Of a DNA stretch of 64,000 bases, positions 50,201-62,200 are shown piece after piece. Source of the stretch: Parelaphostrongylus tenuis. Lineage: Eukaryota > Nematoda > Chromadorea > Rhabditida > Metastrongylidae. Numbering within the stretch: the stretch's first letter is position 1; each line of letters begins with the position of its first letter. Made by a program: the position numbers and the translations under genes. The stretch is from the NCBI GenBank assembly GCA_019055375.1, contig JAHQIW010001453.1, forward strand, positions 62,001-126,000, in the 5' to 3' direction. The notes beneath the pieces were generated by a model. That model made no database searches, was not told where the DNA came from, and saw only the letters and a program-made list of their open reading frames with translations.

Positions 50201-53200
50201 CTAAATACCTTGTACAGCATGTAACTGAGAGTGCTCTTCAAATCAACAAGCTGGACTTGATATTGGCTTAAGTTTACAGGCACGGACGCTGGACGCTTCT
50301 GGGTTGACGAAATTAGTCTGAAGTATGCCAAGTAATAGAAAAGACAGAATAACTAGAGAGACGAATCACCAACCATTTCTGGTTTAGCAATGATCCCACC
50401 AGTATCAGTGACCATGCCGTCGATCTTTCTTTTAATGTCCCTCCAGCCTTTTCCTACTCTGAAAGAATTGTCTCATCACAAGCTCGTAATGCATAAAGGA
50501 TAAAGGATAAAGGAGGTGATTGAATGCATATCTGGCCTTTACAATGACTCGCGGAGGCCTCCCGCTGAACCGAGTCAGTGCTGCTTATCCTCCCAAACAA
50601 GTCTGAGACCTGTCCGGTACCAATTTACCGACCCCGGAGGGATGGATGGCTTGGTGAGCCATGAGCGCGAGATCGAACCATTGACCTCGTGTGCGACGCA
50701 GGGCACCTTTAACCACTGCGCCACATGCGCTCCGTAATGCATACTCTTTAGTATATTTCCCTTTCATCGTTTTCCATGTTGCTCTCCACTCTAGATCATA
50801 CCCGATTGTGAAAGCAAATTAAAAAAAAAACATCCAAAGCCCCGTAACTTATTTGTAATAAACGAAAACTCGATCATACGACGGTAGATCACGAACGCGT
50901 GAAATAATGAAATCTTGATAAAGGAAACTAACAGCTCAGTTCGATTTTAGCACGCCGCTATCCGCCCTGATTTAGATAGACATTCTACAACGTACACTAG
51001 ATATTATCATTTGTACTTGAAATTAAGACAAAGACGTACCGCAAAAAGTGATAGCAAAGGAGGAGCCCAGGTCGTGCAGTGGTTTGGCACGCGCCACCGG
51101 AAAGGGTGAAACGGGGGTTCAACTTTGCCTCGACGCTCGTTCTTTTTTTGCGAACGAGTTTTGCATATACTCGACATTCTTGTATTTATGGTTACAACAA
51201 ACCTATCCGCTTAGTAAGTCTTCAATTGACTGCTTTTCTAAGCACATACGGTCCCGTACTCAAACCGAGCGAGGTAGCGCAGTGGCTTGTGCTGCAGAAC
51301 ATTAGCGAATAAGTGATGTGCTGGTTCGATCACATGCCTCACCACTATCTTTTCAGAAATCAACGAATGCCTCAGTTTATGCCTTTGCTCGGCTATCTCC
51401 AAGATTGCAAAGAGTATCATCTGGACGAATATCCTACGACAATCATAAAGAAACAAAATCCTCAAGCAGCAGCCGAAGCAGCAGGTAAGATATTTCGTTG
51501 AAGGATGAATGTTCAAGAAACGATTAGAATGAAAGATGTGCTGCTATGTGCACCGTAAACAATGGCAACAGATCAATTGTGAATAAATCCCAGTTTTTAT
51601 TGACCTGTTAAACCTTTTAAAAGTCGTTCCCTTAGTGCTTTTAAAGACTATGAAAACTGAAGGCTAGCTCTCAGCAAAGCAATCAATGTGTTCGTTTAGT
51701 AATCCTTTCTGTACCAGCTGAGCAACATTACTATCCCCTATAGTGTGACGATGAACAACTGGGACAAATACCTCCGCCATTCAATATCTATACATCAATA
51801 TAGATAGTCAGTCGACGATAGAAGAGCCTCTTCTGGTGCAGAGAACTATGACACCAAAAAACCATCTATAGAAGATGGATCCACTGGCTGATTGAGAATT
51901 TCTGACAGGAGGATAACCCCCTTGTTAGCACTACGCGATTTTCCACAGTAACAGGCTGTGCAATGGTATAAAGCCATATTTTATTTTATTTATATTTCAG
52001 CAGCGGCTTGGTGCCGGAATCCAGTAATTACCATGTGTATGTCAAGGTCAAAGAGTCCAGGATTTCTGATAAACTCATAGTGACATTAATATGGGCAAAA
52101 CGACAGGACTAGGGAGCACGTGAAGCACGCTTAGATGCAAAATCGGTGCAGATCTAGGAATGTCCTCAGATTTTCCTTTTCTCCTGTCTCTCCTTGCTTC
52201 CCTTTTTTCTCTCTTTGTTTCTACGTCCTGTCAAAAGAAAAATCGTCTGCAGTGGTAGGCTAGCCACAGACAGCATCACCCCTCCCACTTCTATTGTGAT
52301 TATACTGGAATTTAGGTGTTCCGAAAAGAAAACCGATTGCATAAAAGCAGTCCGGTCAAGTCCGCCTTATTTCATGGCCCGATCACTGGTCAGCGACACA
52401 ATAAGAAAGACTGGCGACGTGTCATTGTTCCAGTTCATCAAGATTACACCTCGACATTAGTTCTAGTACAAATGAACTTTTGAAGACTCGTTTTTCGTTG
52501 ATTTTGACCTCATTATTTCGCCGAATATAAGCTCGAAATAATAGTAATAATGTGGCGGAGCATCTCCTCCCTAGCAGTACGGATTTCATAATTCCTATTC
52601 CGTCGTCAGTGGTTGATTAGGATGCATAAACACGAATATATCAGAATGAGATAACCGAATCGAAGGATAAAGCAGGAAGCTCTTGGAGTTGATCAGTCCC
52701 TGAGAAATGGGCCGGACCGCGCCTTCGACTCTATTCGTAGTACCCAAGAGATGATATGATATATATTTGGCCTCTACAATGATTCGCGGTGGCCTGCTGA
52801 TGTATCAGGTCAGTGCTACTACCCTTCTAGACAAGTCTGGTACCAATTCGCCGACCCCGGAGAAATGAAGACTTAGTGAACCTCGGGTGCGGGATTGAAC
52901 TATCGACCACTTTCAAGGCACCTCTAACCAGTGCACCACTTGATCCCATAGTCAATTGTGAAAAGAAGAAGTGCATACGGCCTGATATTTCAACCAGTTG
53001 ACTTCCGCGGACCCACATTGGGCGTGTCCGTCAGCTTGGGAACAACTCCACCTCCCCTGCCCGTTAGTCGCCGACTACAGTACTACTTCTCGTGCATCAC
53101 CCGCAGCTAAGTTTGTACGGTCGTGCACGAACGTAGTTGTAGTCGGTGACTAATCGGGCAGAGGAGGTGGATTCGTCCTCACACTGGGTGTGTCCGCCAG

Positions 53201-56200
53201 CGTGGGTCCGCGGTAATCAACTGATTGACCACAGATATTTCCATACTTCCTAGTCGCTGCTTGAAAGTTATGCGAAATATACCATACCTTTCGCGAGTAT
53301 TTTACCTATATAGTCCGATACACGTGTTTCGACCTTAACAGCCCTTGTCATTCGAACAACGCCCTCCGTCTGTAGCCAATCCTCTCGACAACACTGCCTG
53401 ATTCACAATATCTTTCACTTAATGGCACGTGTAAGTAGTACGTCTGCGTCTTCTCTGCATAGGGGTTGGGTTCCCCAGAAAGGACTGGCTAAAGACGAAG
53501 GGCATTGCCCGACTAGCAAAACTGTCATGGCCGAAACACGTGTATCGGGCTGTGTAAGTTTACGCATAACAGACCACATGCGTGGCTTAAAAAATAATTG
53601 TCAGGCGTTTATGCGAAATGATGACTTTTGGCTTAATCAAAAACACTGCGTTAATTTATGGGACTCCAAGTTCGAATACCCGAGAGATCACTTTTTGAGT
53701 TCGTCTTGGAGATTTCCAACTTAGGAATGTATTTAAGTAAAGCAGGAACGCAGTCATGTGCACACTGCCAAGCACACTTCTCATATCCGAAACTAGAAAG
53801 AAGATATGTGTACTGACAACAAAATCAAAACTGAATAGACTCTGGCGTATACACCTGAGGATATTTATAGACATTCTGAATAGATAGAAAGAGAAACTCA
53901 ACAATTATCGGAATAAAAAACGTACGGGCTGATCCAAGCTGGAGCCGTTTTCGCCTCGTTTGAAGAGAAGTAATCGATTCTTAGGTTCTAGCCCTTGCAA
54001 ATGTTTGCATAACCTCTGGATGTTGAGGACGTGCCAAAACTATCCGTATTTTTGGATAATTAAGGAAGTAAATGATTAGCTGAAAATAAAACAGATTAGA
54101 GGATTATTATTTTGTATGATACTCATTGAAAAACGAATAAAAAAAAAACAAATTCTTGAAGATTCTATATATCCGATGGGTGCCCAACTAGGCTTGATGC
54201 CGATATGCGCTCAGCAGACCAAACGCTTTAACAGATGGTTGCTGACAACTTCGATGCATTCGATCGGAGAAGAAGTGGTAGCAGAGCAATGCCTTCCCTG
54301 ATGAGATGACAGCAAATTTCCCGCTATGAATCGCCGATCGAACTCTAGCATATGCCGAAAGTTCTGCATAATTGCTCAACTTTCTGGATATATGATGTAA
54401 TCATCTTTACCTTATTTTGATATTCTGCCTAGTGTATATTAAGGTGAACGGAATGCATTCACGAAGTCTTAGCGGACCCTCACGTAAAGCATGAGCTGAT
54501 GCGAGGTTGTTAACCCTTTTAGGATAGTGGAATCACGGCTTCTGCATCTCTGATTGGCAAGTCTAAACGGTCTGCTCCACTCCTTTGCATTTCTAACCCC
54601 ACTCGTACTGCGTCTAACAATGACACGCTGAAAGTTACAGATGCAGAGTAGTTGAAGCATTTCAGGGTTGCCAGTTAGAGATGCAGAGGCCATGGATCCA
54701 CGGTCCCGAAAAAGTTCGTAGGGGAATTTGCTGAATGCCACTCAGTACAATAAGCTAATGGCTGCCACTGCGACGATATCGACTTCTTCTGAGGCTGAAA
54801 AGCTCAAACAGATTCGCAATCTTCTCGTCAAATAACCGAAAAGTTTTTGACTGGATAGACCGTGTACTTTCTTAACAATATTCGTAGTAAAGTTCTTTTC
54901 TGTCATCCGTGCCCTGTTTCGAGCCCTCCAGAAAACGCGTTTTTAGACTTTCTTGAAGTCTTAGTAATCGTTTGATAGCTTAAATCAAGAGTTTAATGGT
55001 GTATATTATTTTCAAAATGGCTCCATTAACATGCTGAAAACAAAAATAAAATCTTGTTTCCCATTCAAACACTTCTCGCTGAACAAAGCGACTTCTTTCG
55101 ACTTTTAAAAATGATCGATAGATTACATTTCAGGGATTCCAATGATGTATTTGATTCTCAAAAGAACTTCTTACTGCCCAAAAGAAAACGGGCTTTCACA
55201 AATTTAGATAAATTTCGTCATCCACACCTTTTTTCGATGCCTTGAGGAAAACGCACCTCTTGCTTTTTCCTCAAGTTTTAACAATTATCTAATAGCGCGA
55301 ATCTCAAAGGTTTTAAGTGATGTACTTTGTTCTCAATATAGTTTTATTATTGCGCTGCAAAAATACTATTATAGCAAAAATAAATAAAATTGTTTCTCAT
55401 TAAAATATTCTCGCTGAACAAAGCTTTCCTCAGACATTTAGCAGTCATTTGATAACTTAAATTTCGTAGATTTCGATAATGTTCTTAGGTATTAAACAGA
55501 ACTCCTTAATACGCTGCAGCATTCAAAAGAAAGTCATGTCTCACGCAACGCGACATTGCCCAAACACCCGGTATGTAGATAGGATTTTGCAACAATGTCA
55601 CTAAAGCCATCGCGCCTTTCCAGTGTCAATTTTCGAAACCCAATCTTCTTTTAATTTTTACAGCGCACTAAGAAGTCCGCTTCAAGAACCATATACATCA
55701 TTGGGATCCTTGAGATTCGATCTATCGATTAATCGCCAAAAGTCTGAAGAGATAGCTTCATTCAGCGAGAAATATTTAGATGAAAACATAACTTTATGTT
55801 TCCTGTTTCAGTATAATAATAGAGCTACTTTGAATATAAAATACACCATTCAAATTCTTTTGATTCGAACTATTGAATGACTACTCACACTTAGAAAACA
55901 ACCAAAAAATACGTTTTTTCCAAGGAGTAGAAACAGGGCACGGATAACGGAAAAGCTGCCGTAATAAATATACACTGAAGACCTTCAGAAAGTATTTGAC
56001 TAAATAGATTGCGAATCAGTTTTGACCTTGCCAGACTCTGAAGAAGGACCAAAATTTGAGCATATTTCATTCTTCTTATTCTATTCGATAAATTCTACTG
56101 AACAATCTCGCATCAGCTCATCAGAAAGAAAACTAAATCATTCAATCGATGCTGACGTTAACAGATAGCCGGTCCTGAAAAAGTATGAGCTAACTACCGA

Positions 56201-59200
56201 GGCCAATCTCGAATCTTCTCGCCCATATTTTCGTCGTTGATTCCATCTTTCTAACTCTACTGACGTCCAGGACGCTATAATGGCATATCAGCAAACACAC
56301 CTATGCACATTGATGCGACGATTTCTATTTGTACACACAGAGATATGAGTCAATTCGGGCACGAGGGACTGGGCGGCCATGTCTAGATATGCCGACCGAT
56401 GCCAAAACAAGCCTTTCGTCACTTTCGACTCACTGAGCTTCAGAGAAAGTCCTCTCACATGGAGAACCATTACGAGGCTTATCTGCTCGTGATTCTCCAC
56501 GTATACGAAAAAAGACATCTCCTAGTGTGAGTTCAGTTTACTCTTATATAGCTTCTAGACTTATCAGATATTAACTGCTGAATGATCGAACAATTTGAGC
56601 GCAGACAATAGTAGTTTCTATTCGTGCTTTATTGGTACCAGACAGGTCTCAGACTTGTCTGGGAGGATAAGCAGCACTGACTCGGTTCAGCGGGAGGCCT
56701 CCGCGAGTCATTGTAAAGGCCAGATATGCATTCAATCACCTCAAACGAAGTTAAAAATTGAAGTCGAATGCATGGCGCATCCCTCAGGGATTGATCAACG
56801 CCGAGAGCTTTTTTTTTATTAGTGCTTTACACCAAAGACGTCTTAAGAGATGAGATGTTTAGCTAACGGACACAATGACCATGACATTTCTTATATATTG
56901 CATATCATTTTCCCCGCTCCTACCGAAAGATAGTGAGACCCAGAAAGAAAAAACTGGAAAATTAGTTGGGTTTCCTCTTTTTTTCGAAGAATTTTCGGTT
57001 TTCTTATACCACCTTGACACATCACTGTTTCCTCTACACGTTCAGATGCTTCTGGGGCATATATAGCTATTATGTGCAAGTAAATAGTGGTAATTAGAAT
57101 ACAATGAACATTTCTCAAAAATGCTACTGCGCACGGCGACCTCGGTTCATTGATAATCTCTTATGAATTCTTCAAACTTTGGCAAAGTTCTTGACTTGAG
57201 ACCTGTATAGAATTATGAAACAGTCTTTGTTCTATCGTTTTTGGATATCAGCTTTCAATTTTCTGGTACTTTCCCGTTTGGTAGCGCACGATTGTAAGTC
57301 GATCCCTTTCGTTGGATCAAAGTTCTCCATAAGGGTGTTAATAATCATCCGCAAGCTTAAATCTCTGGCTAGCGCGGTTACGTGCTCTTTCTTCAGAAAG
57401 ACCCATTTTCAACGCTTCGGCGGAAAGAAAACATTTGCGTTTCACATCGCGCATACTTCTCGCAGTACCGAGCTCTCTTTCTTTAACTATTTGTAATAAT
57501 TCGATAGCGTCGGATTTAACGATTCTAACACTGTGCTTATTTTTGGAAAGACCGTTTTTCTGCAGTGCATCAAGGAAAATAAGATTGATTCACATACGCC
57601 AGCATGTGTTTTTTTAACTAATGTATGGGGTCGGCGGCGGGAGGGGCGAAGGAGGAAGGGGATCGAGGGCGGTTTACGGCTCGATTTCCGCTTCGGCAGG
57701 TCACAAGGAAATGTGAATTTTGTTGTTCAATTAGAAATTGTTTCTCTGCGTCGAAAGAAACTCCCGAGAAAACGTATGACTTTGATACTTAAAGATTTTC
57801 TCTACATGTTCATGTGCTTTTCGCGCTTCCAGCGAAGTAATAGTTGAATTGCGCGGACGATGTAAAACAAACTTTTACTTTGAATCTTACAGCGTAAAAC
57901 TAGCCAAGTACCGCGCTAGCCAGAGATTTCAGCTTTCGATTGATAACTAACAATCTTATGGAAAGTTCTTGTCTAGTCAAATGGATCGACTTACAATTCT
58001 GTGCTTCCGAACGGAATGGAAAAATTTTATTTTATTACCAATAAATCTACCGTGATGTTCAAGCAACGGGCGCACTACTTTGAAGTTTCATCAAAATCCT
58101 CTTTTTACTTTTGCAAAGCTCTGCATACTATAGCCCGCAGAAAATCAGAATGTTAGCGCTACGAGATGAAAAATTTTTCCGCACTTTGTTCAATAATAAT
58201 GTGTAAGTGTGGTCATTTCCATGTCAATTATTGAAGTTCATTATGAATAGAGCAATGTTCATTGAAATTGGATTCAATGAGACTATGTACAACTGAATTC
58301 AATCCCATTGGGAAACGTGTGTGCTATGTATCAGGTCGCTCCATAAGTTTTGGCACTAGAACAATAAACGTCAAATTTGAAAATCAGATTTGATTGAAAT
58401 TGCATGACTTTAATATCATTCATTTGCGTGTTTTCTTGTGATCATCTTGGTATACAACTTACCTATGCTTACTTTAAGATGGAGCTGTCTTGGAAACAAA
58501 TTCGCTTACTCCCCTTTCACGGATGGCGCGTAGGGGAAAATGATAGCGAAGCGGCGCGCAAGATTAAGGGAGCTTGGAGCGGAGATACGTTGCAGAAAGG
58601 ATCGCTAGGATGTGGTTTGCGAAGTTCAAAGCTATAGAGAACAGTGTGGAGGATCAGCGCGCTCTTGGGTCGTCCACAGGAAGCTCCATTAACTTTGTCG
58701 CCGCTTCACTAACATTTTCCCTTACTGCGCCATTCGTGCACGAGTAGCAAACGAATTAGTTCCAAAGACAGCTCCATCTTGAAGCAAGTATGGGCAAGTT
58801 GTATACTAAAATGTTTGGAAGACAATGCGCAATTATAATACACCAAAACCAAGAATTTTGAATTACATGTGGATAATGAATTCGGTTTTTTTTTACTGCT
58901 CTGGTGCCAAAACTTATGGAACCACATAATTTCGCGCACGCGTACTTGGAAGCCTTTTTTGCTGGACAGAGCCTTTTCACAATACTTTTAGGAGCAAAGC
59001 TGCAAGAAGGCAAATCCAACACTGCTGTACTGGTTTTTGGAAATGCGTTTCTATTGCACTGTAGCAATCGAGAGAGAATTACGTTTCACTTTCGGCACAC
59101 ATTATTGGCACGGCAGGTGTCTGCGCTTGGCTCTTCATACTAGACTTTTAGCAATCATTCAATGACTTATCTCGATAATTTCAAAAGAAGGTTTAGTTCT

Positions 59201-62200
59201 TGAAAGTTTTTAAAGAACGCTGTGAGAGTAAAAAGAAGATTGTGTTTCACACTCGATTTTTCTACGCTCATTAAGAGTTTCTAAACGCAGCAAAAACATG
59301 GCAAAGTATACAGAAATTCATAGAATACCAAAGCCACTAAAAAAAACTTGGAGATTTCCTCAGAACGGAAAAAAAAACTTGGCCAAATAACGAAAATCGC
59401 GCGGGTGCACAGGTCAATTGCGGTCCCCAAAGGGGTTAGGTAGAATTATGCTTGATCTCTTATTCGATAAACTTGATACATAGGGTTCCGTTCACAAATG
59501 TATCAGTCAATATGCTTTGAACGGAATAAGGAAAAGCCAAATATATCCGTAGGAGATTGAATTAATGTCAGGCCTTAATGAAAATGAGGTGAAAAGTCAT
59601 CATCAGACAGCTCTTTTCGTACTTAATTTCTAAAATTCTATGCAGTCCTACAATGAGTGGCGTTCGCCTCAACACCGATATACTTATTCTCACAAATGAC
59701 TAGAGCATTACTTTTCAGGTGAACAAATCCACCAAACAGGTGAAAATGATTCTTAAAATAAGTCATTTATAACAAAAACTCACTGTCCATGCCATGGTTG
59801 ATGGCTCTTCTTGAACTACAACACCGACGAAGTCCACTGAACCAGCAGATTCCCATATGTTCTTAAAGTTGTCAGAGCTGTAAATTGCACAATAATAGTC
59901 ATAAATGCTTCAATAATATACAAATAAGACTAAAAAGAAAGCTACTATTTGGGAATTTGCACCTGTCAATTGGGTGAAACAACTTTCGCAAGGGATGTTG
60001 TTGCTTTTCGAAATCCGCTTGAATATATGAAGCTACGTCCAGTACCATTTGATCTAGTTCGGATTTTTGTCCTTCGATACAGTATTCCATCATTTTTATT
60101 TGATGCACGACGTTTGAAAAACTACAACTAGAGACAACATTAATTTGAACATAGAATCCTCAGAATTGAACTGTTAAAATCGTAGTTAACCCTTTCCGGC
60201 CCTAAGGGTCGTCTTCGACCCTTAACTTTTTGACGGCCTTCGCTGCTAGATAAAGTCTATTTAACTGAAATCTTAGTAGTCATTCGAAAGTCTAAATCTC
60301 AATGATCTGAAGGCCGTGCATGGTTTCTGAAAAGGCCTTCTAAGTGCGCTGTAGTATTGAAGATAAAACTACATTTCACACTCGAAGCGCTATGTTTGCA
60401 GGGCTAGGGTCCGTGAATGGCTCTTAATTAGACTATACTGATACTCATTCAATAGTACAAATCTCAGTAGTTCTGAAGAATTCATATAGCTTTCCAGAGG
60501 GTCTTCATAGTGCGGTGTTGAAGAAAAGAGATTACATTCCATGCTTTTTTTTTCGCTGATTGATCAAAAAGTATTTGAGCGTGAAGAGAAAAATGTCCTC
60601 CACCAAAGTACTAAAGAAAAACCTAGATTTTTTTCTAGAACAAAAGAAAAAAAAACCCTTATTGAATAAAGAGGATCGCGCGCCGCTTGCGAAAATCGAT
60701 CAAGAGCCATTCGGAAAGGGTTAATTCTAGAAAAATCTTCGATAGAAAGAACGAGGTAAATGGATGAAGTGAAGAAAACGAATCAGTAAAACTCACTTTA
60801 ATAGTAGGGAAATGATCTACAGAATGTTCGCGACACACTTGTAAATTGAAATCTTCCGCACAATCAATGACACTGACTTGCACAAAGTTCCTCCATGGGG
60901 CTAGATCTCTCAAAGGGAAACAGTTCAGACGCTTTGAATCACAGCAGCTTGTAGATGACTTTGTTCTCTCCCTTATTTATCATCTATTCAATTACTTTAA
61001 CATTCCGTGGTTGTTCGGGTGAAACCGTACGGGTTTCTTGTCTTATGGGCTTATACCACCGGCCCTTCTCAAGACAGGAAAGAGCTCCAGAATATATTCT
61101 TCAGGAAAAAAGGCGAAATCTCTTTTCAAAAAAGTTCAAACTCCGAATAGTAACTTGTAGACAACCTTGTTCAAATGGGGTTCTCTTCTATTTACTCACG
61201 TTCGTACTTCTCTCTCTCTCTCTCTCTTCTCTTTCTCTTTCTCTGTCTCTTTCTCTCTCCTCTCTCTCTCTCCCTCCCTACCTTCCCTTCTTTGCATAGA
61301 AAGGTGATCTAGAACATATTCTTTATGTGATCACTCATCGAATGAAAGACATTCCTCTGGAACCTAGAAAAAATTTGGATTGCCCACCATGTGGTGTTCC
61401 CAAAATGTCAAGGACAAAGGTGTTCCAGATGTCACTACAGATAGTGTGTGTCCTTCACACATGAAAACTTAAGAAAGAGAACATTGCGATGGGTGCCTCC
61501 TTTCAAGATGATGCAACTACTAAGTGAAGAAAAATGGGCTTTCCAAGCAAGAAATGCCGTATTTTTCTCCAGATTTGGTAAGGTTATTGGGGGAAAATCC
61601 CTTTCTTATACGAAGCTCTAACATCCAGAATGCCGTAGTTTGCAGTTCTGTGATGTCAAAAAATACTGACAGGGTTACCATATCCTCATTATGTCACGAA
61701 TGTGAAACCTGCCAGTTAGTATTCCGCTAACCGAGACGTATTTTTACACCCTTCAAGAAGAAGTCTTTTTTTGCTTTTCCTCGGACTTTTAACGATCATT
61801 AGATAGCTTGAACCTCGGCGATTCCGAAACTTTGCTTGTTTTCTTAATCCTTTGACTTCCGAGGACCCAAACCCACTACGACACACAACATCACATCTAA
61901 AATGCTAGCTTCTACATCGTTCTTGATAGTGTCGTCAAGTTCATCACTAGCGCGAACTCCTCGTGTCTGATTGTGGTGTTGAACAATCGGGCCAAGAGGC
62001 CTCTAGAACTACTAGGAACAACACCACAAGCAAACACCACGAATTCGCGCTAAAGATAGATAAACAAGACGACTCTACTATGAACTATGTGGACGCTTAC
62101 ATTCCAAACCTAATGTTGTATGCCGTCAAATTAAAATAATTAAGATAAACTCGACGACACTACAAAAACTACGAACAAGCTTCTATTCTCGGTGTAATGC

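Noticed and set aside
52194..52460. 88-codon plus-strand frame as a retroelement fragment
   Set aside because: No reverse transcriptase or endonuclease motif could be pointed to.
61149..61299. Leu/Ser-rich C-terminal part of a plus-strand frame
   Set aside because: Encoded by the CT microsatellite.
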